Source: Dactylosporangium sp. AC04546
GTDB taxonomy: Bacteria; Actinomycetota; Actinomycetes; Mycobacteriales; Micromonosporaceae
Length of the DNA stretch: 61,376 nt
Direction: 5' to 3'
NCBI RefSeq assembly: GCF_022095675.1
Contig: NZ_JAHYSG010000075.1
Span: 1 to 61,376, forward strand
Shown: piece by piece, positions 16,143-24,178 of the stretch
Numbering within the stretch: the stretch's first letter is position 1
How the letters are laid out: each line of letters starts with the position of its first letter
Translations under genes and position numbers: made by a program
Notes under the pieces: model-generated
What the model was told of the DNA's origin: nothing
Database searches by the model: none
The model's input: the letters and a program-made list of their open reading frames with translations, nothing else

Positions 16143-17689
16143 CCCACCAGTATCGACCGGTCCGGCTCGGCGGCCTTCGATGTGGACCTGCGCGTCCGGA
16201 AGGCCAGCGCCAGCAGTACCGCTGCCAGGAACGCCACCAGCGCAGCCGACGCCGCCGTGACGTGCATCGAGGCGACGAAGGCGTCGTTGGCCGCGGCCGT
16301 CAGGTCCGGGCGCTGCACCGACTCGGCGACCGCCCGGGTGTGCTCGGCCGACGGGGCGGCCGCGTCGCGGAGCGGGCCCGGCAGGCCGGCGAGGAACGGC
16401 GTGATGCGGTCCCGATAGGCCGTGCTCAGGATCGTGCCGAGCAGCGCGATGCCGAGCACGCTGCCGACCTGGCGGACCGTGTTGTTCACCGCGGAGCCGG
16501 CGCCCATCCGGTCCAGCGGCAGCACCGCGATGACCGCGGCCACGGTCGGCGCGATGACCATGCCCATGCCGACGCCGGAGACGAGCCCGACCAGGCAGAA
16601 CCACAGCATCGGCGTGTCCAGGTCGAACCACAGGTTGGCCAGGAAGCTCAGCGCCACGACCAGCAGCGCGGAGCCGCTCACCGCGGCGACGCCGTGCCGC
16701 TTGGCCAGCCGGGCGCCGAGGCCCGAGCCGACGGCGACGCCGATCGCGCCCGGCAGGAAGTAGAGGCCGGTCTCCAGCGCGCCGAAGCCGCGGGCGCCCT
16801 GGAGGTAGAAGTTGCCGTAGAACATCTGCCCGGTGATGCCGAAGAACAGCGCGGCCAGGGCCAGGTTGCCGGCGCTGAACCGGCTGTTGCGGAACAGCCG
16901 CGGGTCGAACGACGGCTCGGGCGAGCGCCACTCGACGGCGAGGAACAGCCCGATGACCACGAGGCCGCCAAGCACCGGGCCCCACACCTGCCAACGGGCC
17001 CAGTCGGTGTCCTGACCGGCCTCGATCAGGCCGTAGGCGAGCAGGGCCAGGCCGGCGGTGGAGAGCACGAGGCCGAGCGGGTCCGGGCGCCGGCGCATGG
17101 CCAGCCGCGGATTCGGTACCACGGCCAGGATGCCCACCAGCGCGATCGCCACGACGGGCAGGTTGACCAGGAAGACCGACCCCCACCAGAAGTGGTCGAC
17201 CAGCACGCCGCCGAGCAGCGGGCCCAGGGCGACGCCGACCCCGCTCGACGCCGACCAGGCGGCGATCGCGCCGGCCCGCCGCTCGGCCGGGAAGGTCGCG
17301 CCGATGATCGCCATCGAGGTCGGCATCATCATCGCGCCGCCGAGGCCCATGAGGCCGCGGGCGAGGATCAGGCCGGTGGCGTCGCCGGCCCAGGCGGCCC
17401 AGATCGAGGCGGCCCCGAAGCAGACGAGGCCGAGGACGAGGATCGTGCGGTGGCCGTACCGGTCGCCGAGTGCGCCGGCGGCGAACAGCGCGGTGGCGAA
17501 GAGCAGCGCGTACGAGCCGACGGCCCACTGCAGCTCGCCGGGGGTGGCGCCGAGCCCGGTGCGCGGGTCGGCGATGCGCTCCAGGGCGATGCCCAGGATG
17601 GTGGTGTCGATCCAGATCAGTACCGCGGCGAACACGAGGACCGAGAGCACGCGCCGCTGTACGCTGATTGACAGGTCCCTGACGGTCAT
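16139..17689 (-). CDS. MFS drug exporter, DHA2 (14-TM, QacA/EmrB-like) family
   Basis: A 516-residue membrane protein with about fourteen hydrophobic segments. Family marks include IWIDTTILGIALERIA in TM1, ALGDRYGHRTILVLGL in loop 2–3 (motif A), and WSASSGVGVALGPLLGGVLVD (motif C of antiporters). It should extrude lipophilic drugs using the proton gradient. It is transcribed divergently from a MarR regulator, and a copy of the putative operator lies inside its first codons, so de-repression by a ligand is likely. Confidence 0.9.
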   Translation of the reverse strand: MTVRDLSISVQRRVLSVLVFAAVLIWIDTTILGIALERIADPRTGLGATPGELQWAVGSYALLFATALFAAGALGDRYGHRTILVLGLVCFGAASIWAAWAGDATGLILARGLMGLGGAMMMPTSMAIIGATFPAERRAGAIAAWSASSGVGVALGPLLGGVLVDHFWWGSVFLVNLPVVAIALVGILAVVPNPRLAMRRRPDPLGLVLSTAGLALLAYGLIEAGQDTDWARWQVWGPVLGGLVVIGLFLAVEWRSPEPSFDPRLFRNSRFSAGNLALAALFFGITGQMFYGNFYLQGARGFGALETGLYFLPGAIGVAVGSGLGARLAKRHGVAAVSGSALLVVALSFLANLWFDLDTPMLWFCLVGLVSGVGMGMVIAPTVAAVIAVLPLDRMGAGSAVNNTVRQVGSVLGIALLGTILSTAYRDRITPFLAGLPGPLRDAAAPSAEHTRAVAESVQRPDLTAAANDAFVASMHVTAASAALVAFLAAVLLALAFRTRRSTSKAAEPDRSILVG

Positions 17690-17724
17690 GTGCTCACACT
17701 CGCAAGAACGTCAGGTACCTGTCA
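17669..17724. promoter_or_regulatory. Two copies of a palindromic operator between MFS and MarR genes
   Basis: TGACAGGTCCCTGAC occupies 17669–17683 (within codons 3–7 of the exporter). Its near-identical inverted copy, GTCAGGTACCTGTCA, lies at 17710–17724; one base differs when read on the opposite strand. The second copy contains the perfect 10-bp palindrome CAGGTACCTG and overlaps TTGACA on the minus strand (17725 to 17720), a likely −35 of the exporter. Two sites in a divergent region are the expected layout for MarR autoregulation. Confidence 0.65.
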
Positions 17725-17750
17725 ATAGTCTCACACTGCACAATGAACGG

Positions 17751-18182
17751 GTGAGCCTTGAGGACGACTGCTCGACGTTCCTGGTCCGCCACGCCTGGCT
17801 GAGCCTGCGCAGCGTGGTCGCCGACGCCCTGGTGCAGCACGATCTCTCGGTCGCCCAGTTCGCGTCGCTGATGATGCTGGAGGCCTCCCCCGGGCTGTCC
17901 GTCGCCGACGTGGCCCGCAAGGTCTCCTCCGCGCGCCAGTCGGCCAACGAGATGCTCGGCGGCCTGGAGCGGGCCGGCCTGGTCGAGCGCCGCCCGCACC
18001 CGAACGACCGCCGCGCACAGCAGATCTACCTCACCGACGCGGGCCGGGAGCGGCTCGCCGCCGCGCGGCCGACCGTCCGGCAGGTCGAGGAGCGGCTGTC
18101 GGCCGGCTTCAGCGCCGACGACCTCACCGTGGTGCGCACCTGGCTGGCCCGCATGGCGGCGGCCTCCTCACCCATGTCCTGA
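17751..18182 (+). CDS. MarR-family transcriptional regulator
   Basis: A 143-residue winged-helix repressor. The HTH is about residues 45–70 (LSVADVARKVSSARQSANEM), and the wing is RRPHPNDRRAQQIYLTDAG (78–96), the signature of MarR proteins. The GTG at 17751 is chosen because the nearby ATG at 17742 runs straight into a stop. It is divergent from the DHA2 exporter and presumably represses both genes through the paired palindromes. Confidence 0.88.
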   Translation: MSLEDDCSTFLVRHAWLSLRSVVADALVQHDLSVAQFASLMMLEASPGLSVADVARKVSSARQSANEMLGGLERAGLVERRPHPNDRRAQQIYLTDAGRERLAAARPTVRQVEERLSAGFSADDLTVVRTWLARMAAASSPMS

Positions 18183-18259
18183 GCTGCAGACTCTTTACAG
18201 GAGTGTGTCGCGGGTCACATTATGGACAGGGGGAACGTACTCGCGGCGGAGGTGCGTTC

Positions 18260-18649
18260 ATGGAACTGCTCGGCGGCATCAGACACGTTGAACATGCCAT
18301 TCAGACGCCGGCGTGGGACCCGGCGTGGCGACCTCGGGTGAGCCTGGCGGTGGCCCAGCTCAGGGCGGCGTTCGCGGAACACGTGGACCAGACCGAGGGG
18401 CCCGGCGGCCTCTACGCGGGCGTGCTCGGCGACGCCCCGCGACTCGCGCGGCGCTTCTCCGGCCTGGTCGACGACCACGAGACGGTCCGCTCAGCGCTCG
18501 ATGAGCTGTCCGGGCGGCTCGACCACGGCGAGGCGGACGCCCTGCGGTCGGAGGCGACCCAGCTCATCCAGGCGGTGTGGGAACACCGCCAGCGGGGCGC
18601 CGACCTGCTGTACGAGGCCTACGAGACGGACCTCGGCGGGGAAACCTGA
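18260..18649 (+). CDS. Hemerythrin-like helical protein
   Basis: A 129-residue all-helical protein. Histidines with neighbouring Glu (AFAEHVDQTEG near 38–48, LVDDHETVR near 72–80, VWEHRQR near 108–114) resemble the spacing of hemerythrin HHE four-helix bundles that bind a di-iron centre. Not every canonical ligand is evident, so metal binding is uncertain. The ATG follows GGCGGAGGTG. It precedes a two-component system but is separated from it by 63 nt. Confidence 0.5.
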   Translation: MELLGGIRHVEHAIQTPAWDPAWRPRVSLAVAQLRAAFAEHVDQTEGPGGLYAGVLGDAPRLARRFSGLVDDHETVRSALDELSGRLDHGEADALRSEATQLIQAVWEHRQRGADLLYEAYETDLGGET

Positions 18650-18712
18650 CGGACTCCTTACCGTCCGCCGCCGCGCGGTGGCGGGCGGCCGGGCGCGCTC
18701 TAGGCTCGAACC

Positions 18713-19399
18713 GTGGGGCAGAGCGTGCTGGTCGTGGACGACGATCCGACCGTGAGCGACGTCGTCCGGAGGTATCTGGAGCGCGCGGGCTTCGCCGTGC
18801 GCCTGGCCGCGGACGGGTCGGGCGCCCTGGACGCCTACGCGGCGCAGCGCCCGGACCTGCTCGTCCTCGACCTCATGCTGCCCGGGATCGACGGGCTGGA
18901 GGTCTGCCGGCGGCTGCGCGAGCAGGACCGCGACCTGCCGATCATCATGCTGACCGCGCTCGGCGAGGAGTCCGACCGGGTGCTCGGCCTGGAGATCGGC
19001 GCCGACGACTACGTGACCAAACCGTTCTCACCCCGCGAGCTCGTCCTGCGGGTCCAGTCGGTGCTGCGCCGAACCGCTCCCCCGGCGCCCTCCGGCGAAC
19101 TGGTCGACGGCGAGCTGCGGGTCGACGTGGCCCGGCGGATCGCCACCCTGCGCGGAGCCACGCTGGCCCTCACCGTGCGCGAGTTCGACCTGCTGGTGTT
19201 CCTGATGCGCAACCCCGGCCGGGTGCTGCGCCGGGCCGAGCTGCTCGAACAGGTGTGGGGCTGGACGTTCGGCGACCAGTCGACGGTCACCGTCCACATG
19301 CGACGCCTCCGGGAGAAGGTCGAGGACGACCCGGCCGACCCGAAGCGCATCCTGACCGTCTGGGGTGTCGGCTACCGGTACGAGTTCGCCGATGCGTGA
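18713..19399 (+). CDS. OmpR-family response regulator
   Basis: A 228-residue response regulator. The receiver has VVDDDPTV, the phospho-acceptor Asp in LLVLDLMLPGIDG (about 55) and the Lys of DDYVTKPFSP. The winged-helix domain (about 130–225) has LTVREFDLLVFLMRNPGRVL and STVTVHMRRLREKVEDDP. The GTG start leaves a normal N-terminus. It overlaps the kinase gene by 8 nt, so they form one unit. The MprA/PhoP-like pattern does not identify the stimulus. Confidence 0.9.
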   Translation: MGQSVLVVDDDPTVSDVVRRYLERAGFAVRLAADGSGALDAYAAQRPDLLVLDLMLPGIDGLEVCRRLREQDRDLPIIMLTALGEESDRVLGLEIGADDYVTKPFSPRELVLRVQSVLRRTAPPAPSGELVDGELRVDVARRIATLRGATLALTVREFDLLVFLMRNPGRVLRRAELLEQVWGWTFGDQSTVTVHMRRLREKVEDDPADPKRILTVWGVGYRYEFADA

Positions 19400-20465
19400 C
19401 GTCCTGCTCACCTTCCTGATGGCGCTCGGCTGCTCCCTGGTGGTGGCCGGGGCCGGCCTGCTCGCGCTCCGCGGTCCGCTGCGCGGCCGCTCGGTGACCG
19501 CGCACATCGTGGTCCTGCTGCTCGTCACCGTGCTCGGGGTGCTCGCCGGCATCCTCGGCGCGGCCATGGAGATGTTCATCTCCGACCACGACCTGCACGT
19601 GCTGCTCCTTGTCGTCGGCGCCTCCGCCACGGTCAGCCTGGGCGCGGGCCTGTGGGCCGGCCGGCGGCTCGCCCGGGCCAGCATGTGGGCCGCCGAGGCC
19701 CGCGAGCAGGAGCGGCAGGCCGAGGCGCGGCGGCGCGAGCTGGTCGCCTGGGTCTCCCACGACCTGCGGACCCCCCTGGCCGGGCTCCGGGCGATGGCCG
19801 AGGCGCTCGACGACGGGGTCGTGTCCGATCCGGAGACCGTCGCCGAGTACCACCGGCGGATCAGCGCCGAGACCGACCGCATGGCGGGGCTCGTGGACGA
19901 CCTCTTCGAGCTGTCCCGGATCAACGCGGGGGCGCTGCGGCTGACGCTGGCCGCGGTACCGCTGGGGGAGATCGTCTCCGACGCGATCGCGTCGGCCGAA
20001 CCGCTGGCCGCCGCGGCGCATGTGCGCGTTGTCGCGGCACCCTCCGGCTGGCCGGTCGTCGAGGGCTCGATGCCCGAGCTGTCCCGGGTGGTCGACAACC
20101 TGCTGCGCAACGCGATCCGCTACACGCCCCCGGACGGCACCGTGACCGTCACCAGCGGCCTGGACGGCGACCGAGGCTGGCTCGCGGTCACCGACACGTG
20201 CGGGGGGATCGCCGAGGGGGACCTGCCGCGGGTGTTCGACGTGGCGTTCCGCGGCGCGCCGGCCCGGACCCCGACCGACTCGGCCGGTGGCGGGCTGGGC
20301 CTCGCCATCGTCCGGGGCCTGGTCGACGCGCACCACGGCGACGTGAGCGCCGAGAACGTCGACGAGGGCTGCCGGTTCGTCGTCCGGCTGCCGCTCAGTG
20401 CTGGACCAGGCCGTCCAGGGCGTGCTGGCACGGGTCGTCCGGGTGCTCCGGCAGTCGCGGGATGA
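19392..20465 (+). CDS. Sensor histidine kinase
   Basis: A 357-residue kinase with three hydrophobic segments at about 5–23, 35–57 and 67–88 and almost no extracytoplasmic loop, so it probably senses within the membrane or via a partner. HisKA: VSHDLRTPLAGL (His near 122). HATPase: NLLRNAIRYTPPDGTV, then TCGGI (the usual D-x-G-x-G reads DTCGG) and GGGLGLAIV. The last 20-odd residues are a Gly/Pro/Arg tail that overlaps the 3' end of the convergent MTA phosphorylase gene by 71 nt. Confidence 0.88.
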   Translation: MRDVLLTFLMALGCSLVVAGAGLLALRGPLRGRSVTAHIVVLLLVTVLGVLAGILGAAMEMFISDHDLHVLLLVVGASATVSLGAGLWAGRRLARASMWAAEAREQERQAEARRRELVAWVSHDLRTPLAGLRAMAEALDDGVVSDPETVAEYHRRISAETDRMAGLVDDLFELSRINAGALRLTLAAVPLGEIVSDAIASAEPLAAAAHVRVVAAPSGWPVVEGSMPELSRVVDNLLRNAIRYTPPDGTVTVTSGLDGDRGWLAVTDTCGGIAEGDLPRVFDVAFRGAPARTPTDSAGGGLGLAIVRGLVDAHHGDVSAENVDEGCRFVVRLPLSAGPGRPGRAGTGRPGAPAVAG

Positions 20466-21183
20466 CGTCGAGCAGCACGCCGCGCAGGCGCTCGGTGTTC
20501 TCCCCGAAGACCCGGAACACCTCCTCCTGCGTGACCCCGTGCTCACCCTCCACGCCGGCGTCGAGGTCGGTCACGAGCGCGATCGAGGAGTAGCAGAGGG
20601 CGAGCTCGCGGGCGAGCACGGCCTCCGGGTGCCCCGTCATGTTCACGACAGCGCCACCCATCGAGGTGTACCAGCGAGACTCCGCCCGGGTGGAGAACCG
20701 TGGTCCTTCCACGACGACCATCGTGCCGTCGCCCGCCTCGATGCCGTGCTCGGCGGCCACCTTGCGCACCGTGTCGCGGCCGGTCGCGCAATACGGGTCG
20801 GCGAAGTTCACGTGCACGGCGCCCTCGTCGTAGAACGTCTGGATGCGCCCCGACGTGCGGTCGATCAGCTGGTCCGGCACCACGAACGTGCCCGGCCCCA
20901 GCTCGGGCCGCAGCCCGCCGACCGCGCACGGCGCCAGGATCTGCCGCACCCCGATCTCCCGGAGCGCCCAGATGTTCGCCCGATAGGGGATCCGGTGCGG
21001 CGGGAACCGGTGATCCCGGCCGTGCCGCGGAAGAAACGCCGTGCGCCGCCCGCGCACCGTCGCCACCGTGATGGGGTCCGAGGGTGGGCCATACGGCGTG
21101 TCGACCACGTGCTCCTCGGCGTCGTCGAGCAGCGCGTAGAGCCCGGATCCACCGATGACGGCAACGTCGGCGAGTGAGGTCAC
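20395..21183 (-). CDS. mtnP: S-methyl-5'-thioadenosine phosphorylase / purine phosphorylase
   Basis: A 262-residue phosphorylase of the PNP/MTAP family that splits methylthioadenosine (or purine nucleosides) with phosphate in methionine and purine salvage. Visible marks: GGSGLY near 11–16, TPYGPPSDP, the phosphate/ribose segment LPRHGRDHRFPPHRIPYRANIWAL, and the base-binding GGAVVNMTGHPEAVLARE. The length matches the family. Substrate preference (MTA versus other nucleosides) cannot be decided. The 3' end overlaps the convergent kinase gene. Confidence 0.9.
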   Translation of the reverse strand: MTSLADVAVIGGSGLYALLDDAEEHVVDTPYGPPSDPITVATVRGRRTAFLPRHGRDHRFPPHRIPYRANIWALREIGVRQILAPCAVGGLRPELGPGTFVVPDQLIDRTSGRIQTFYDEGAVHVNFADPYCATGRDTVRKVAAEHGIEAGDGTMVVVEGPRFSTRAESRWYTSMGGAVVNMTGHPEAVLARELALCYSSIALVTDLDAGVEGEHGVTQEEVFRVFGENTERLRGVLLDVIPRLPEHPDDPCQHALDGLVQH

Positions 21184-21230
21184 GGATCAGACCCTAACCG
21201 CGACGCCCGGGTCAGGCTATGGTGCGAGAC

Positions 21231-21317
21231 ATGACCCTCGCACCCCGCTTTGCGATGATCGACTCGTCGCACCCGCTCATCGGCCGCGCGGCCGATGATG
21301 TTTGCTGGTGGGGCTGA
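21231..21317 (+). CDS. Candidate 28-aa small ORF
   Basis: An ATG frame of 28 codons (MTLAPRFAMIDSS… ending DDVCWWG) lies between the MTAP promoter and yqgE. No clear ribosome binding site precedes it. It could be a short peptide with a Trp-rich end or chance. Nothing else was recognised in the 260-nt gap. Confidence 0.2.
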   Translation: MTLAPRFAMIDSSHPLIGRAADDVCWWG

Positions 21318-21445
21318 TGTCCATGCACGGGGATCTCGGTGGGATGGAAGGGCAACCGTCCGGGCAGACGCCGACCGGCCGCGGCTCACCGCGGCCCGGC
21401 GCGTCCGGCGGCCGGGGAACGTCGAGGCAGCGTCGAGGGAGGGCG

Positions 21446-22000
21446 ATGGAGTCGTTGACCGGGCGGCTGCTGGTGGCGACGCCCGCGCTCCGCGACCCGA
21501 ACTTCGAGCGGACCGTCGTCCTGGTGGTCGCGCACGAGGAGGGCGGCGCCCTGGGCGTGGTGCTGAACCGCGCCACCGAGGTGCAGGTCGCCGACGTCCT
21601 CGGCAACTGGGGCGCCCTGGCGGGTGAACCCCCGGTCGTCTTCGAGGGCGGCCCGGTCCAGCCCGAGGCGGCGATCTGCCTGGCCCGCACCCGCCCCGGC
21701 GTCGAGGACCTCGCCGGCTTCAACCGCGTCTCCGGCGCCGTCGGCACGGTCGACCTCTCGGGCGACCCCGACCTGCTCGTGGCGGGCGTCCTGGGCGTGC
21801 GGGTCTTCGCCGGCTACGCGGGCTGGTCCCCGGGCCAGCTGGAGCGCGAGATCGAGGGCGGTTCCTGGTTCGTCTTCGACGCCCTGCCGAGCGACGCGTT
21901 CGCCCCACGCCCGGACGACCTGTGGCAGATGGTGCTGCGCCGCCAGGGGGGCCTGATGGCCGCCGTGGCCCACTACCCGGCCGACCCGACCCAGAACTAG
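21446..22000 (+). CDS. YqgE/AlgH family protein
   Basis: A 184-residue YqgE/AlgH protein. The marks are LTGRLLVATPALRDPNFERTVVLV at the N-terminus, GALGVVLNRATE, VFEGGPVQPE and FAGYAGWSPGQLEREI, all at the family's usual spacing. Biochemical role is unknown; the family is widely conserved in bacteria. The ATG behind GAGGGAGGGCG is preferred over upstream in-frame starts that add a Gly/Arg-rich leader. A tRNA-Ala gene follows 72 nt downstream. Confidence 0.92.
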   Translation: MESLTGRLLVATPALRDPNFERTVVLVVAHEEGGALGVVLNRATEVQVADVLGNWGALAGEPPVVFEGGPVQPEAAICLARTRPGVEDLAGFNRVSGAVGTVDLSGDPDLLVAGVLGVRVFAGYAGWSPGQLEREIEGGSWFVFDALPSDAFAPRPDDLWQMVLRRQGGLMAAVAHYPADPTQN

Positions 22001-22072
22001 GAACCCGGTGTGAGTCCCCGGCCCGGTGTGTGTACTATTCCGTGAGTGCCCGCCGAGAGGCGAGTGCATGAA

Positions 22073-22145
22073 GGGGCCGTGGCGCAGCTGGTAGCGCACC
22101 ACACTGGCAGTGTGGGGGTCAGGGGTTCGAGTCCCCTCGGCTCCA
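22073..22145 (+). tRNA. tRNA-Ala (anticodon GGC)
   Basis: The acceptor stem GGGGCCG/CGGCTCC, D-arm GCGC…GCGC, anticodon stem CCACA/TGTGG with loop CTGGCAG (GGC at positions 34–36) and T-arm AGGGG TTCGAGT CCCCT all pair. Discriminator base is A. The genomic sequence then reads CC and not CCA, so CCA is completed post-transcriptionally. Confidence 0.97.
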
Positions 22146-22167
22146 CCGATGTAGGTGGACCCTGCTC

Positions 22168-22197
22168 ATGGGCGCTTCCCTCCGGGAGCGCCCATTT
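22168..22197 (+). terminator. Terminator hairpin after tRNA-Ala
   Basis: ATGGGCGCT (22168–22176) pairs with AGCGCCCAT (22187–22195), and the inner TCCC/GGG bases can extend the stem; TT follows. It sits 22 nt after the tRNA and is the first part of a longer module seen again as relics at 40.6–43.9 kb. Confidence 0.75.
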
Positions 22198-22289
22198 CGC
22201 TGTCGCATCGGTGGGTTCCCCGCGCTCGCTTCGCTCGCTCCAGGCGGGGGCTCCGCCACCCGCACCCCCGAAGCGGTGGTTGCCCTCCG
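22198..22289 (+). repeat. tRNA 3'-flank module (intact reference copy)
   Basis: Downstream of the terminator come a TTCGCT stretch, GTGGGTTCCCC, a small hairpin (CGCTCGCTTCGCTCGCTCC type) and GGGGGCTCCGCCACCCGCACCCCCGAAG-like sequence at about 22244–22273. The same order of parts is present, on the opposite strand, in the repeats at 40652–40815 and 43729–43892. Confidence 0.7.
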
Positions 22290-22389
22290 ACTGCCGCTTG
22301 CGCTTGCCACCCGCAGTCCTCGCCGGTGGGCGCTCCCCGACTGCCGCTTGCGCTTGCCACCCGCAGTCCTCGCCGGTGGGCGCTCTCCG
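22290..22389 (+). repeat. Two tandem copies of a 50-bp repeat
   Basis: A 50-bp unit beginning ACTGCCGCTTGCGCTTGCC starts at 22290 and again at 22340; a third partial copy (ACTGC…) begins at 22390. The copies are nearly identical. It lies between the tRNA module and the hypothetical gene at 22430 and shows no coding sense. Confidence 0.85.
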
Positions 22390-22429
22390 ACTGCTGCGGC
22401 GGGCGTCCGATCGTGAAATTGTGGGTTGA

Positions 22430-22966
22430 ATGGTGATTGATCGATTTGCTCTTGTGGCTTTGCCTGGGCAGGCGGCGGTCTTTGCTGCGGCCTGTGCTGA
22501 GCGGGCGATCGGCGTGCTGCTGTGGACCGTGGCACTGGCCGACAGGCCGGGTGATGTCGCTCGGTACGTCGACGCCTTGGAGCTTCTGTGGCGCCGCGAC
22601 GTGGACGATCCGGCGGCATATCTTGCGGAGCGGCAGCAGCTTGAGTCGATGCATGAGATGACCGTGGGGGACGAGTTGATCGGGGCGTCCGCCTACGCGT
22701 TGCACTCGGTGCTGGTGCTGCATTCTGGTCTGGGTGTCGTGGCCGACCCTACGCCAGAGACGTTGGAGGACTGCTCGATGACGGCGCGCAACGGTGCTTT
22801 TCGGCTGGAGCGCCTCGTTCGTACTCAGTACCTGCTCAGCGCAGAAGAGCGACATCAGGACGAGAACATCAGCGCTCTGCTGCGGGGCGTCTCTGCGGAT
22901 GATCTGCGGGACGACGCCAGGCGGGTCGGTAGGGAACGCCTGAGCCTCTTCCGCTCGCAGTTCTAG
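22430..22966 (+). CDS. Hypothetical 178-aa helical protein
   Basis: An acidic, mostly helical protein with no signal or TM helix. Segments such as AACAERAIGVLLWTVALAD and ARNGAFRLERLVRTQYLLSAEE resemble the small helical proteins of unknown function that often serve as immunity proteins or contact-system accessories, but I do not recognise a family. GC content is lower than in the core genes and it sits next to a tRNA, so recent acquisition is possible. ATG GTG at 22430 is the first usable start. Confidence 0.6.
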   Translation: MVIDRFALVALPGQAAVFAAACAERAIGVLLWTVALADRPGDVARYVDALELLWRRDVDDPAAYLAERQQLESMHEMTVGDELIGASAYALHSVLVLHSGLGVVADPTPETLEDCSMTARNGAFRLERLVRTQYLLSAEERHQDENISALLRGVSADDLRDDARRVGRERLSLFRSQF

Positions 22967-23018
22967 CCTCGGTATCCGGCCGCCGCTTCGCCGGCTTCGT
23001 CGACAACACCGGGAACGG

Positions 23019-23825
23019 TCAGCTGCCGGCGGGTTCGCTCCATGCCGGGTCGGCGCCGAGTGCTCCGGCGAGCCGGGTGATCGTCTCGCGGGTGGCCCGG
23101 TCGCCGACGCGGTCGGGCAGCCAGGCGCAGGCGATGCTGGCGCCGCTCACGTCGGCGGTGGCGCAGACGGCGGCCAGGCATTCCTCGATCTGGGTGACGG
23201 AGGGTCCGGGGCCTGAGGGGAAGCGCAGGCCGGGCAGTTGCGTGCTGTCGATGACGTCGATGTCGAGGTGCAGGTGGACCGGCATGCGGCCGAGCCCGTC
23301 GAGGGCGGAGGTGATCGCGGCCGGGTCGGCGGGCACGCGGCGGACCTGGCTGACGGTCAGGGCGTCGCGCTCGGCGGGGTCGAGGTCCCTGGCGTCAGCG
23401 AGCACGACGTGGGTGTCGGCCACCGGCCGCAGCCCGAGTGCGTCGCAGAAGACCTCGGGTGCCCGGCCGGTCAGCATCGCCAGCGCCATCCCGCCGAGGT
23501 AGCCGCTGATCGTTATGTCCGGGGTGTTGAAGTCGCCGTGCGCGTCCAGCCACACCACTGCCAGCTCGCGATGGCGGCGCTGCAGCCCGGCCACCGCTCC
23601 CAGGGCCGCGGGACAGTCGCCGGACAGTAGCAGCGGCCTGGCTGCCCGGGACACCGCGTCGGCGACCGCCTGGTACCGCAGCGTCATCTGGCCGGGCGCG
23701 GGGCCGGCCGGAAGGGCCGGGCTGATCGTCTCGGTCACGTTGGCTGGGATCGGGAAGGCCGGGATGTGCTCGTCGAGGTGCCAGGGTGTCGCGATGAGAT
23801 CCCAGCCGCCACTGTGGTCAGCCAC
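23019..23825 (-). CDS. Arginase-fold (ureohydrolase-like) protein with altered metal site
   Basis: A 268-residue protein of the arginase/agmatinase fold. The second and third metal motifs are intact: DAHGDFN (94–100) and LHLDIDVID (Asp188, Asp190). The first, normally GGDHS, reads SGDCPA (68–73), so the histidine ligand is replaced by Cys. It may bind one metal or have another activity. The GTG at 23825 follows an excellent AAGGAGAGG site. No urea-cycle or polyamine gene is nearby. Known actinobacterial relatives are annotated simply as arginase family proteins. Confidence 0.8.
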   Translation of the reverse strand: MADHSGGWDLIATPWHLDEHIPAFPIPANVTETISPALPAGPAPGQMTLRYQAVADAVSRAARPLLLSGDCPAALGAVAGLQRRHRELAVVWLDAHGDFNTPDITISGYLGGMALAMLTGRAPEVFCDALGLRPVADTHVVLADARDLDPAERDALTVSQVRRVPADPAAITSALDGLGRMPVHLHLDIDVIDSTQLPGLRFPSGPGPSVTQIEECLAAVCATADVSGASIACAWLPDRVGDRATRETITRLAGALGADPAWSEPAGS

Positions 23826-24178
23826 GAGCTGCCTCTCCTTCGCCGGCCACTGCCATGCTCCCCAACAGACCAGCCGCCTCCCGCCGACGCAACCGGATTT
23901 CGCCGCCGCAGCACCGGTCGCCGGCCAGGCCGCCGGACCGCGCCCGACCCAGGATTGAGTGCGCGATTTGCCCGTCACGAGCGGAAACTCCCAGTTCAGC
24001 GCGGGGGCTTCGCCACCCGCACCCCTCCCCGGTGGTTGCCCTTCCAGCGGGGCTTGCGGCTCTGGTCCTGGGTGCCTGGCCGTTGGTCTGGTGGTTGGCC
24101 GGACGGACCACTCACCCTGGGTCCGTCCGGGCCTGCGCGGCTTGCGCCTGCCCTTGCGCAAATTACCGTTTGTGCTGC
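23826..24178. other. Intergenic stretch with fragment of the tRNA-flank module
   Basis: No gene is evident. At about 23998–24040 the sequence GGGGGCTTCGCCACCCGCACCCC recurs, followed by a GGTGGTTGCCC stretch, both shared with the region after tRNA-Ala. The rest is GC-rich without recognisable structure apart from the leftward promoter region of the arginase-like gene. Confidence 0.5.

Noticed and set aside
21184..21445. A riboswitch or attenuator upstream of mtnP or yqgE
   Set aside because: No convincing conserved aptamer or terminator pair was found; only a doubtful 28-codon frame is present.
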